Assembly (NCBI GenBank): GCA_964472545.1
Contig: CAYYNP010000059.1
Span: forward strand, 1-38,213
DNA: 38,213 nt
Direction: 5' to 3'
Origin: CAYYNP01 sp964472545
Lineage (GTDB): Bacteria; Planctomycetota; Planctomycetia; Pirellulales; Thermoguttaceae
Shown: one piece after another, positions 17,739 to 27,187 of the stretch
Layout: each line of letters starts with the position of its first letter
Numbering within the stretch: the first letter of the stretch is position 1
Made by a program: the position numbers and the translations under genes
The notes under the pieces: generated by a model
Databases searched by the model: none
What the model saw: only the letters and a program-made list of their open reading frames with translations
What the model was told of the DNA's origin: nothing

Positions 17739-18599
17739 CTATCGGGCCGTCGTCGAACGACCTCGCTGTTTGAGGAAGTGCCGCAGCGGACCGAGAATCG
17801 GCCGGTCGGTCCGCAGTAGCAGGTAGTCGATGCCGTGACGCGTGAGCCGGCTCTTGACGTCCGAACGCCGCAGCCAGCGCCGCCATCCGGAGGCGAAGAA
17901 CGTGTGGCCCGACTCCGCTTCGCGGCCGCGAAAGAGCCCCGCCCCGCGGACGCCCGTCTCGGCCGGATCGCGAAGCTGCACTACGGCGCATTCGTGGTCC
18001 TGGGCCACCAACCGCAAGGCCGCCACGGCGTCTGCATCGTGCAGGTCGCTCAAGACCAACAGCATGCTGCGGCGCTTTAGCGACGGCACCAAGTCCCGCA
18101 CCCGTCGACCCAGCAACGTGTTTTCCAGGAAACCGTGACGCCGCAATCGATGAGCCCACTGCATCACTACGCTACGGGAAAGCGTGGGCGGGATCCGCAC
18201 CTCGCGCTCGCCGCAGGCTACCAGTCCCACCGGTGTCAGCCGCCCCTGCGCCGCCAAGGCCACCGCCGCCGCGATCCGCACGGCCCAAGCGTACTTGCTC
18301 AGCCGCCGGGAACTGACGCACATCGAGGCCGACGTATCCAAGAGGATATAGAGCGGCACCTGCCGCGGCTCTTGATACTCCTTCACGTACGCCTTGCCCG
18401 CCCGGGCGGTGACCTTCCAGTCGATCAGCTTCACGCTATCGCCGGGCAGGTAAACCCGCGACTGGGCATACTCCAGCCCGGAGCCGTGGTAGATCGAGTC
18501 ATCGGGCCCGAAGGCCAGACTGTCGGCCAGTTGGCGCACGGCGACGTCGAACTGCCGCGAGTCGATCGGATCGTGGGGTAACTCTAGGGTGCGTCGCAT
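17739..18599 (-). CDS. DUF58 family protein
   Basis: The 286-residue protein carries the DUF58 signature RVYLPGDSVKLIDWKVTARA, followed by YVKEYQEPRQ. A VWA-like core starts at LLDTSASM (88-92, MIDAS DxSxS) and a late LVLSDLHD strand follows. No TM segment is present, so this is the cytoplasmic short form. DUF58 proteins are encoded next to MoxR ATPases almost universally and probably form a complex with them. It lies 19 bp downstream of the moxR gene. Confidence 0.92.
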   Translation of the reverse strand: MRRTLELPHDPIDSRQFDVAVRQLADSLAFGPDDSIYHGSGLEYAQSRVYLPGDSVKLIDWKVTARAGKAYVKEYQEPRQVPLYILLDTSASMCVSSRRLSKYAWAVRIAAAVALAAQGRLTPVGLVACGEREVRIPPTLSRSVVMQWAHRLRRHGFLENTLLGRRVRDLVPSLKRRSMLLVLSDLHDADAVAALRLVAQDHECAVVQLRDPAETGVRGAGLFRGREAESGHTFFASGWRRWLRRSDVKSRLTRHGIDYLLLRTDRPILGPLRHFLKQRGRSTTAR

Positions 18600-18618
18600 G
18601 GGCGGACGGAGAGTGCTT

Positions 18619-19650
<1,032 letters not shown>

Positions 19651-19705
19651 GAAATACCTCGTTGTCTTGGCCGTAACGCGATCCCTAGACAGGATCGATC
19701 GTCTC

Positions 19706-22700
19706 TCAGCGGGCGAATCTCAACCACTTGCGGGCAACGTTGCGGAGTTCCTCGTCGGCCACCCCGGAGCCGTTGCCGCCGAAGGAGGAGGCCTCGATCC
19801 GGGTGATCTCTTCTTCAAGGTTGGCCCGATCTCTCTGACCCAACGTGACAAGTTCGCTACTGCCCATCGACCTCAATAAGCGCACGACCACGAACGGATC
19901 GATCTCGGCCGGCATCTGAAACACGTCGCGGGCTCGCAGCGGACGCTCTCTCGGGCGGCGGGCCAAACGCACCAAGAGCGCGATCACGACGCCCAACGCA
20001 AACACCCCGCCGACGACGACCAATGCAACCACCCACGGCGGCACCGACGCGGCCCACGCGGCCAACTCGCCGGCGGCCGACTCGTCGCCCAGAGCCACGA
20101 CCGGATCCTCGAGATCGACCAGGTCCATGTCGACGTACGTGCGATAGGTGGCCGTGGCGTCTTCCGCTCGCGGCGGTGGCAGCGGAAACTCGGCCGGCCC
20201 GCCGGGTTCTTTCAAAGCGGCGGCATCGAACGTGACCGTCCACGCCCGCTCCGATACGGCATGGACACTATCGGCCCAACTGTTGATCTGCCGCACCAGC
20301 GTGTCGCCCTGGGGATCGATCCGCACCACGGGAAGCTCTTCGGGCAGGGTGTCCAGGTCGAGCAGTTCATCCAACTCGGGCACCAATCCACAGCCGGTCG
20401 CTTCCACTTCCAAGAGGATTTCCCCGCTGCTTTCCATCCGCCGGGTGTCGAGCGTCTGCGTGACTTCGGCTTGGAAGAACGGCCGCGGGGCGTCCGGCTC
20501 AGCATCGACCTTGATCATCGTTTCGGACGATTCGGCGGCGATTGTCACCGGACCGGTCAGGTCGAGGAATTCCAGGTCGAGTTGAATCTGCGGGATCTTA
20601 TCGACGCTGGCGTCTTTGACCTTCACGTGAAGATACGCCAGCACCGTCTCCTCCCAGCCGGGTTTCTCGATGGCCCGGCTGCGTACGTCCTTGGGGCTAA
20701 ACGTGATCGAGGCGATCTCGAAAAACGGGGCCAAGGCCTCGGTGAGGTTCAATTCGAGTTGATCGCGGCGGCCTTGTACGTCGCTCATGCGGAATACGGC
20801 CGTGGCCGGTTGGCCCGGGCGGGCGGGCGCTCCGGCACGCGGCCGCTCGTTCACGAGATACGCCCCGAAGTCGGCCATCCGGCCCATCGCTTCGGTGTGC
20901 TGAATGCTGAGGATGATGCCGAAATGGCGGTCGCGGGGCACTTCGTTCGGCCCGTCGACGCGAGTAGTCAGCCGGGTCTCTTCGAGCAGTTCGTCGTAAT
21001 AGTCCACCTTGCTTTGGGCCTGAAACGAGAACGGACTCTCCTTGACGATCACCAGCGAACCGGCCAGATACTTGTACTTGAGTTCCTCGTGCAGCGGATT
21101 CTCGGTGTCTTCCAGCCGAGCGTTGACGTGCTTGGCAAACAGGTTGACATGGGCCGTGGCGGCTTCTTTGGGCAACGCCCGGATCACGTCGCGCAGCCGC
21201 CCCAACGCTGCCCGGTCCAGCGACTTCGAGAGGTTCAGGTTCCCATTTCCGCCGATGCCCAGAAGGCCGTGGAACCAGGCCAGGTAGACGTCGATCGAGT
21301 AGCTGCCCGGGGTGAACTGCGGAACTTGCCGAGCGTAGATCTCAGCGGCCTTGGCAAATCGCGCTTCGGCCTCTTGACCTTTCTCCTGATACACCTGCAT
21401 CCGCTGGGTACCATCGGAAGTGACCAGTTCCTGGAAGTACTCGAAGGTGCCCCAGTCGCTCGCCAGTGTGCCGGCCATGGCCGTTACGCGCCAGGCGTCC
21501 GGGTGTTGTTCGAGCCGCCGGTCGATCATCTCCACGGCGACGCCGTAACCGCGGCGGACCATGTCGAGCGTCTGCTGCCGGTCGCGCCGCGCGCCGGCCG
21601 CCTCTTGCACCTCCATGCTTCGCCACCGGGTCGCCAGGGAGTCGGTCATCTTGCGAATCAATCGCGAGAAGACATCCTCGGGCATATCACCGATCGGGCC
21701 GAAGACCTTTTCGACGTCCGCGCGGCGATAGACCTCGGCGTCGCTGTAGCAGACGTCGAAGGCATTGACCAGCAATTCGGCGTCGCGGGGGTTGATCTTG
21801 TGACGCCGGAAAGCGTCCATCATCTCGGCCATGCTGTCGACGTTTCGCTGCATCATCAGCGGGGTGACGATGATCTGCGCCCCCTCGGCCAGGCCCAGCC
21901 GTTGTCGGATCCACTCCGGCACCTGGGGATTGTGGCGGATGGCCCAGTACTTCAGGTACTGTTCGGCCAACTCGATGCCGGCGGCCGGATTGCGGCCGGC
22001 CAATTCCACGATCCGCTCGACGGCCTCTTCGTACCGATCGCTCGCCAAGACGACCTGCGAGACACACAGATCGATCCGCTCCCTCACGCTCTGCGGCAAC
22101 GCCTCAATCCACTCGGCTTCGGGCACGGCGTCGAGTACATCGGCGGGCAAGACGTGGGGCGATTTGGCGAGCTTGTCCGGCGAGAGCACGTCTTCCGGTG
22201 GGCGGCTGCGGATGGTGTGTTCCGCCTCTTGAATCCAACGGTCGGCCATCACCGCGGCCACGTGGCTCCAGGGGGGCTTGTCCAGTTCGGCCTCCTCGGC
22301 AACGCACTCCAACAGGCACTTCTGCGCCGTCAGGGCGCTGGTCCGCGGCCGGAAATCGCGCGTGTAGGAGTTGATGGGTGCTCGCCGGCCGAACGTCGAC
22401 GCCAGTTTCAGGACGTGGTCAGGATCGCGCTGGACCATGGCCGCCAGCAACGGCCGCAGCGCCTCTTCGGGGGCCTTCTCCATCAGATCGGCCAGGCGGT
22501 CGACCGCCTGTTGCTGGCGGCCGGAATCGGCCGTCGGGTCGCCCAGCACATCGGCGTTCTGTTTCCAAAGGGCGCCGACTTGCGTCTGCTGGTGCTCTTG
22601 GAGCTTCTCTTGCGAGGCGAGAAACTGCATGATTTCTGCCCGAATTCCGGCGTCTTCGAGCTTGTTGGCCTCCAGCAGCGAGGGGAGATATTCCAAAGCC

Positions 22701-23452
22701 AATCCGTCGAAATCGGCGTGCAACAAGACACGGCCGGTCGCCAATCGCTTGCCCTCGTCAGCACCGAGCCACCGCGTACCCTTCTCCAGGGCCTTTCGCA
22801 GCCAAAGCTCCTGCTGTTTCGGCACGGCGATCCGCAGCAGCGGCCCGAGCTTCTGGATCTGTCCGGAATTCGGCTCGCCGGGACAGGCATCGGCGAGGCC
22901 GAGGAAATCGTCCAGGGTGAGCACGGGCACGTTGCGTCCGGTCAAGTCGACGAGCATCTTGTTGTAGATGCCCTGAGCGATCGACTCCGGCAGCGGCGGC
23001 TTCAGAGCATCGCGGATCGCGTCCCAACGGCCTTCGTAAAACGCCCGGACGAAGAGATCGGGTGGCCGCAACTCGGCGTCGTCCTGGCCGGCGTATCGCG
23101 TCACGTGGTCGTAGATCGCCGACGCCTGCCGAGTAAAGCTGCGGCGCACCAGCGGCTCATAGAGCTTGGTAAGTTCCTCAATGTTGGGGCCTTCGGCGTC
23201 GGGTTCCGCAGCCACGCAAACGTTGACCGATGGAGATTGAGAATTGAGAACTGCAAATTGAAAAATGCAAATTGTCAAGAGCCCTAGGCCTTGGCTCAGT
23301 CGAGGGGCATACGCAACATGCCTTCGATCTCCCAAGCTGTACCCACTCGCGTGCGGCCGGCAATCCACAATTTGCATTTTGCAATTCCCAATTCTCAATT
23401 TGCAGTCTTCTTTGCTACGCCGATATGCGGTCGATCCCTCTGCAAGCTGCAA
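19706..23452 (-). CDS. Very large exported, C-terminally anchored protein of the MoxR/VWA operon
   Basis: The open frame codes for 1248 residues. After residue 90 or so comes a long, largely helical extracytoplasmic region (to about 850), then beta-rich segments. A C-terminal TM follows (VVALVVVGGVFALGVVIALL) with a cytoplasmic tail of about 100 residues that ends in RNVARKWLRFAR. I do not recognise the family. The 5' end is unusual. The frame can open only at TTG 23452 or ATG 23377, and the first 80 codons run through an inverted pair of AT-rich repeats (23233-23274 and 23368-23407). The repeat-encoded stretch LLTICIFQFAVLNS is hydrophobic and may serve as the signal-peptide core. The true start is uncertain. 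Its size and position between MoxR and the small anchored proteins suggest a structural partner of the VWA complex. Confidence 0.75.
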   Translation of the reverse strand: MQLAEGSTAYRRSKEDCKLRIGNCKMQIVDCRPHASGYSLGDRRHVAYAPRLSQGLGLLTICIFQFAVLNSQSPSVNVCVAAEPDAEGPNIEELTKLYEPLVRRSFTRQASAIYDHVTRYAGQDDAELRPPDLFVRAFYEGRWDAIRDALKPPLPESIAQGIYNKMLVDLTGRNVPVLTLDDFLGLADACPGEPNSGQIQKLGPLLRIAVPKQQELWLRKALEKGTRWLGADEGKRLATGRVLLHADFDGLALEYLPSLLEANKLEDAGIRAEIMQFLASQEKLQEHQQTQVGALWKQNADVLGDPTADSGRQQQAVDRLADLMEKAPEEALRPLLAAMVQRDPDHVLKLASTFGRRAPINSYTRDFRPRTSALTAQKCLLECVAEEAELDKPPWSHVAAVMADRWIQEAEHTIRSRPPEDVLSPDKLAKSPHVLPADVLDAVPEAEWIEALPQSVRERIDLCVSQVVLASDRYEEAVERIVELAGRNPAAGIELAEQYLKYWAIRHNPQVPEWIRQRLGLAEGAQIIVTPLMMQRNVDSMAEMMDAFRRHKINPRDAELLVNAFDVCYSDAEVYRRADVEKVFGPIGDMPEDVFSRLIRKMTDSLATRWRSMEVQEAAGARRDRQQTLDMVRRGYGVAVEMIDRRLEQHPDAWRVTAMAGTLASDWGTFEYFQELVTSDGTQRMQVYQEKGQEAEARFAKAAEIYARQVPQFTPGSYSIDVYLAWFHGLLGIGGNGNLNLSKSLDRAALGRLRDVIRALPKEAATAHVNLFAKHVNARLEDTENPLHEELKYKYLAGSLVIVKESPFSFQAQSKVDYYDELLEETRLTTRVDGPNEVPRDRHFGIILSIQHTEAMGRMADFGAYLVNERPRAGAPARPGQPATAVFRMSDVQGRRDQLELNLTEALAPFFEIASITFSPKDVRSRAIEKPGWEETVLAYLHVKVKDASVDKIPQIQLDLEFLDLTGPVTIAAESSETMIKVDAEPDAPRPFFQAEVTQTLDTRRMESSGEILLEVEATGCGLVPELDELLDLDTLPEELPVVRIDPQGDTLVRQINSWADSVHAVSERAWTVTFDAAALKEPGGPAEFPLPPPRAEDATATYRTYVDMDLVDLEDPVVALGDESAAGELAAWAASVPPWVVALVVVGGVFALGVVIALLVRLARRPRERPLRARDVFQMPAEIDPFVVVRLLRSMGSSELVTLGQRDRANLEEEITRIEASSFGGNGSGVADEELRNVARKWLRFAR
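23233..23407. repeat. Inverted pair of AT-rich oligomer repeats
   Basis: The arms at 23233-23274 and 23368-23407 are built of units such as GCAAATTG and AGAATTG. They are inverted relative to each other and share AAAATGCAAATTG exactly. The arms are strikingly AT-rich inside a GC-rich genome. They lie in the 5' part of the giant operon gene. Similar runs, translated as NCKxxIxNCK, are familiar to me from planctomycete genomes. Confidence 0.8.
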
Positions 23453-23456
23453 GGCC

Positions 23457-24038
23457 CTACGATCCCTTTAGTTCCGTTTCCGGCACTTCCATCACTTCTC
23501 GCCCGTCGTTCGCGCCGCCGAGCATTGGCGGCCCCGGCTGTCCGCCGGTGATCAATTGGGCCGCTGCGGCTCCGTTGCCTTGGCCGGAGGCGCTGGAATC
23601 GGAGGCGTCGGCACCTTGCATCCGCAGGACCATCTCCAGGTTCTCCAACGCCACGGTATCGATCCCTTCGATGCCTTGCACGGCGTCGACCGAGCCGACG
23701 GCGTTGCTGACGCCTTCGATGCTGTTCTCCGGCGGCACGATCACGGTGCCGTCGGTCCCTTCAACGCCTTCGATCATTTGACTTTCGACGGCCTCGGTAG
23801 TGGAACCGTCGGTGCCGAGTTGCACGCTGGTGACACCTTGGGTGCCGTCGGCGTCATCTTCTTCGGCCGGGTCGTCGGCCGCGGAACCATCGGTGCCGAG
23901 GTTCACGCCGGTAATTCCGTCGTTACTGTTTCTAGAAGAGTCATTCGGCCCGGTGGCTTGCAGCCAGAACGCACCCGCGCCGACGCCCAAACCGGCGATC
24001 GAAAGCACGGCGATTGTGGTGAGCGTTCGATATCCCAT
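23457..24038 (-). CDS. Acidic, low-complexity, N-terminally anchored protein
   Basis: The 193-residue protein has a single N-terminal hydrophobic segment (TTIAVLSIAGLGVGAGAFWL). The rest is acidic and rich in Gly, Asp, Ser and Thr, with imperfect repeats: VNLGTDGS and VQLGTDGS, then GVEGTD, GVSNAV and GIEGID. AAGGAC lies eight bases before the ATG. The stop is four bases from the earliest possible start of the giant gene. No domain is recognised. It is probably a flexible periplasmic protein of the operon. Confidence 0.72.
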   Translation of the reverse strand: MGYRTLTTIAVLSIAGLGVGAGAFWLQATGPNDSSRNSNDGITGVNLGTDGSAADDPAEEDDADGTQGVTSVQLGTDGSTTEAVESQMIEGVEGTDGTVIVPPENSIEGVSNAVGSVDAVQGIEGIDTVALENLEMVLRMQGADASDSSASGQGNGAAAAQLITGGQPGPPMLGGANDGREVMEVPETELKGS

Positions 24039-24050
24039 CGTATTGTCCTT

Positions 24051-24202
24051 ATAGTAGTCATCTCGCTCCGCGAGATGTCACCGTGGCGGGGCGCGGGGGG
24101 CGGCGGCCAAAATAATTCAAACCCCCCCCCCAACCCCCACCCCCCCCCCCCGGCNNNNNNNNNNGCCACCGGGGCGTCCCGCGGAGCGAGACGCCTACTA
24201 TC
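24051..24202. repeat. REP-like double hairpin, interrupted by a scaffold gap
   Basis: The left half (24051-24087) and right half (about 24165-24202) match the two halves of the intact 60-bp element at 27122-27181. Each half is a small hairpin with a stem of 7-8 bp around a 3-nt loop (CATCTCGC-TCC-GCGAGATG on the left). Between them lie ten N, poly-C runs and other sequence unlike the genome. I read this as an assembly artefact at a hard-to-sequence hairpin. Confidence 0.8.
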
Positions 24203-24751
24203 TTCCAACGCCTCCTCGAACGCCTCACGCACCCGGCCTTCGTAACGGCGAAACTCCTCCGGATCTTCCAACTCTGCCAGGTAACGGAACAACTGCCGGG
24301 CCCGTTCGGCGTACGGCCGCCATTCATCCTCGGCGGCGCCGCTGGTCTTCAGCACCCAGGTGGCGTAGTAGTGGGCCTTGCCGAGCGCCTCGCGGACACC
24401 ACGGGTAATCGGAGCGTTCTCGCCGTAGGCAACCGCCGTCTCCTGCAATAGCAGCGTCAGGTCGTCGATCGCCTGGCTGACCTCGAGCATCTCCAGCCGG
24501 GCCTTGCACCTGGCCAGGCGGATCTCGTGCAACACCTCGGGCTTTTCGTCGATCGGCAGCGCATCGGCCAGCCGGTCGTAGCCGTCGAGGATTGCCTGCC
24601 AGTCGGGCTTCTCCTGCTGTTCGAGTCGGCGGATCTCGCAAAGCTGCTCGTACGCCCGTTCGCGCTGCACCTGCTTCTGTCCCTGGTTGAAGTGATACGC
24701 CGCCACGCCGACGGGAAACAACATCCACAGCAGTACCAGCGCCTTTTTCAT
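24058..24751 (-). CDS. Small membrane-anchored helical protein, 3' end split by the gap
   Basis: The first 192 codons are continuous from ATG 24751. There is an N-terminal TM segment (ALVLLWMLFPVGVAAYHF), then alpha-helical TPR-like sequence (DGYDRLADALPIDEKPEVLH, then EEWRPY-type helices). The gap at 24155-24164 breaks the frame as printed. If the REP-like element is collapsed to match its intact copy, the reading frame passes through it unbroken and ends at TGA 24058-24060. That gives about 201 residues with a repeat-encoded C-terminus (ending SRGAR). The start overlaps the stop of the upstream VWA gene. It may correspond to the small TPR partner (BatC/BatE-like) of Bat operons; this is a guess from position. 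Confidence 0.7.
24155..24164. other. Assembly gap (ten N)
   Basis: Ten undetermined bases mark a scaffold join inside the REP-like element. The length ten is probably a placeholder. Confidence 0.95.
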
Positions 24752-25794
24752 GGCCTCACCCCACTTTCTAGCACGCGACTTTCGCGCACGGGGCGGCCAC
24801 GGGGAGCCGGCGATGCGGAACGAACCGTTCGCCAGTCGCTGCCAAAATACTCCAGCAAGATCGGGATCGCCGCACAAACGGCCGCCGCCACCACAAACAC
24901 CGCGATGGCCACGTCGACCAGGTCGTATTCGCTGCGCCCGCCGCCGGCCCCCACGGCCAAATCGCCCAGGGCCAGCGTGCCCACGTGCTTCTCGTTGACG
25001 TCGATATAGCGCCCGCCTAGCCGGCCAGCCAGGTCGCGAAGCGTCGCAGCGTCCTGCCGTGACATGTGGTCGTCGATGAACGTACCGCGATGGGGGTTGC
25101 CGACGCCCAGGATGTAGGCCTCGCGGACCGACTCCGGCGGCTTGGGCACCGGACCGAGTTCGATCGTGTCGCCGTCGGTGCAGATGAATACGGTCGTGCT
25201 CTCGGCCGGGTAGTCTGCCAACTGCTCGAGCGCGCCGCGGACACCGGTACCCAGGTCGGTCTTGCCCGGCTCCATCACGCACCACAGCGGCAGCCCGCCG
25301 AAGACGTTGCGGACGAGTTCCGGGTCGTGGGCGTCGGCCACCACGGGCATGGCGTCGGTGTAGAAGGCGAATACCGAGAAGACCACGTCGCCGTCGAGCC
25401 GCTTGAGCACGCCGTCGACGACCGCGTCGGCCCGCTCGGCCCGGGTCGACTCGCCCTTGGGGCCGGCGTCCTGCAGGGTCATGCTGGGGGAGAGATCGGC
25501 CAGAAAGACGACGTGGCGTACGTTCTGGTCTTCTTTCGGGTCGGACCGGCCGACGTCGAAGATCCCGCCGCCACAGTAGGCCATCGTGACCAGCGCCCAG
25601 GTCATCGCGGCGATCGCCAGCGTTTTCAGCGGCCGCACTCCACGCACCCATCGCCGCGGCCGGCCGGTGGGTCCGGTGGCCAATCGCGCCACCACGCGGC
25701 ACCGCCGCTGATGCAGCGCTTCGGCCGCCCACACCAACAACAGCGCCGCGGCCGCCGCAACGATCGGAATCAGCACGTCAGCCGCTGGCGTCAT
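24748..25794 (-). CDS. VWA-domain membrane protein, first gene of the operon
   Basis: The 348-residue protein has two N-terminal TM segments (about 7-25 and 57-73), a VWA domain with MIDAS DLSPS at 100-104 and later TDGDTIE, and a C-terminal TM segment (VDVAIAVFVVAAAVCAAIPILL). The topology is BatA/BatB-like with a periplasmic metal-binding domain. It is the first gene of the minus-strand operon and overlaps the next gene by ATGA. It probably forms the membrane complex with the second VWA protein, DUF58 and MoxR encoded downstream. Confidence 0.9.
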   Translation of the reverse strand: MTPAADVLIPIVAAAAALLLVWAAEALHQRRCRVVARLATGPTGRPRRWVRGVRPLKTLAIAAMTWALVTMAYCGGGIFDVGRSDPKEDQNVRHVVFLADLSPSMTLQDAGPKGESTRAERADAVVDGVLKRLDGDVVFSVFAFYTDAMPVVADAHDPELVRNVFGGLPLWCVMEPGKTDLGTGVRGALEQLADYPAESTTVFICTDGDTIELGPVPKPPESVREAYILGVGNPHRGTFIDDHMSRQDAATLRDLAGRLGGRYIDVNEKHVGTLALGDLAVGAGGGRSEYDLVDVAIAVFVVAAAVCAAIPILLEYFGSDWRTVRSASPAPRGRPVRESRVLESGVRP

Positions 25795-26127
25795 TCTCGC
25801 TTCCGGTGTTTGTCAACGTGGCTCCCAGAGGCTCCATAATAGTCGGCCGCGAATCGGGCCGCCAGCGAAGCTCCCTCACGGCCGATACCCCAAGACCGAG
25901 CCAGGCAACGTGCTAACTCGATTCTCAGGCGTGTCACACGGCGTTGCTGTGCCCCTTCTCTGTGAGTGAGACGCTCCACCACGTGGGGTTATTTCTGGAG
26001 TCATGTTTTTTTTCTCACGGCCGGCGCCGAGCTATTCTCATGCGGCCCGATCCGCTATGCTACGCTTCGGGTGGATTCACCCAGAGAAGATTTGCTCAGC
26101 CGTTTTCCCCGCGAGAAGGATACCGTC
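25795..26127. other. Divergent promoter region
   Basis: The 333 bp between the VWA operon (minus) and floA (plus) must carry both promoters. I see the floA ribosome binding site (GAGAAGGA, ending about eight bases before the ATG) and an eight-T run near 26007. No pair of convincing -35/-10 boxes could be fixed for either direction. Confidence 0.45.
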
Positions 26128-27111
26128 ATGGAGAGTGGACTGGTTTTGCCGCTGGCCATTGAGGATACGACGCTCTGGATCATTGGCGCCGCCGTCTTCG
26201 GCCTGTTTGCCTTGGTGGTGGCGTTGGTGGTGATCACCTACGGCAACATCTGGTTTCAGGCCTACATGTCCAACGCCCGGGTGAGCCTGATCAGCCTGAT
26301 CCGGATGACGTTCACCCGGGTCAACAGCCGGTTGATCGTGCAGGCGAAGATCATGGCCACTAAGGCGGGCATCGGGCCGGATCGCCAGACGGGCATCACC
26401 ACCCGGCGGCTGGAGGCCCACTATTTGGCCGGCGGAAACGTGTCGAAGGTTCTCCGGGCGATCATCGCCGCCCATCGGGCCGATATCGACCTGGACTTCG
26501 ACCGCGCCGCGGCGATCGATCTGGCCGGGCGCGACGTGCTCGAGGCCGTGCAGACCAGCGTGAATCCCCGCGTGATCGACTGTCCCGATCCCCAGCGGTC
26601 GCACAAAACAACCCTCTCGGCGATTGCCCGAAACGGCGTGGAGTTGAAGGTTCGCGCCTTGGTGACCGTGCGGACGAACCTCGAACAGCTCATCGGCGGC
26701 GCCACCGAAGAGACGATCATCGCCCGGGTGGGCGAGGGGATCATTACCTCGATTGGCTCCTCGGCGTCCCATCTCCACGTGATGGAGAACCCCGACCGGA
26801 TTTCCGAGGCGGTGCTGGAGCGGGGGCTCGACGCCCAGACGGCGTTCGAGATCGTCTCGATCGACATCGCCGACATCGACGTGGGCCAGAACATCGGCGC
26901 CCGGCTCCAGGCCGATCAGGCCGAAGCCGACACCCGCGTGGCTCAGGCAAAAGCCGAAGAACGTCGCGCATTTGCCAAAGCACACGAGCAGGAGATGAAG
27001 GCTGCGGTGGCGATGAACCGGGCGAAGGTCGTGCTGGCCGAGGCCGAGGTGCCGCTGGCTATGGCCACCGCGTTCCGCGAGGGGAATCTGCAAGGGACGT
27101 CGGCGGCGTAG
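26128..27111 (+). CDS. floA: Flotillin-like protein FloA
   Basis: The 327-residue protein has a membrane-inserted hydrophobic segment at about 16-38 and an SPFH core. It shows the sequences typical of bacterial FloA/YqfA (FQAYMSNARVSLISLIRMTF, HYLAGGNVSKVLRAIIAA, and VDVG-type IADIDVGQNIGARLQADQAE). A short Ala/Glu-rich coiled coil forms the C-terminus. The frame is open to 25966, but ATG 26128 has AAGGA at the right distance and matches the usual length of about 330 residues. FloA organises membrane microdomains and scaffolds membrane complexes. It stands divergent from a VWA/MoxR operon and convergent to two more SPFH genes. Confidence 0.94.
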   Translation: MESGLVLPLAIEDTTLWIIGAAVFGLFALVVALVVITYGNIWFQAYMSNARVSLISLIRMTFTRVNSRLIVQAKIMATKAGIGPDRQTGITTRRLEAHYLAGGNVSKVLRAIIAAHRADIDLDFDRAAAIDLAGRDVLEAVQTSVNPRVIDCPDPQRSHKTTLSAIARNGVELKVRALVTVRTNLEQLIGGATEETIIARVGEGIITSIGSSASHLHVMENPDRISEAVLERGLDAQTAFEIVSIDIADIDVGQNIGARLQADQAEADTRVAQAKAEERRAFAKAHEQEMKAAVAMNRAKVVLAEAEVPLAMATAFREGNLQGTSAA

Positions 27112-27121
27112 CTGCGTAAAG

Positions 27122-27181
27122 AAGTCATCTCGCTCCGCGAGATGTCACCATGGCGTCTCGCGGAGCGAGACGCCTACTATC
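27122..27181. repeat. REP-like double hairpin, intact copy
   Basis: Two hairpins stand in tandem: CATCTCGC-TCC-GCGAGATG, a short spacer, then GTCTCGC-GGA-GCGAGAC. The two halves are also complementary to each other, so a single long hairpin can form too. It lies between the convergent floA and SPFH genes, where it may act as a bidirectional terminator or mRNA stabiliser. A second copy at 24051-24202 holds the scaffold gap. Confidence 0.88.
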
Positions 27182-27187
27182 GTCTTA

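Noticed and set aside
20261..23287. A 1008-codon open frame on the plus strand
   Set aside because: It is antisense to the giant operon gene; long antisense frames are expected in GC-rich coding DNA. The sequence has no recognisable domain and no ribosome binding site.
24088..24164. Poly-C/poly-G tract as a possible biological feature
   Set aside because: It touches the N run, is unlike the genome and is absent from the intact sister repeat, so it is more likely low-quality read ends.
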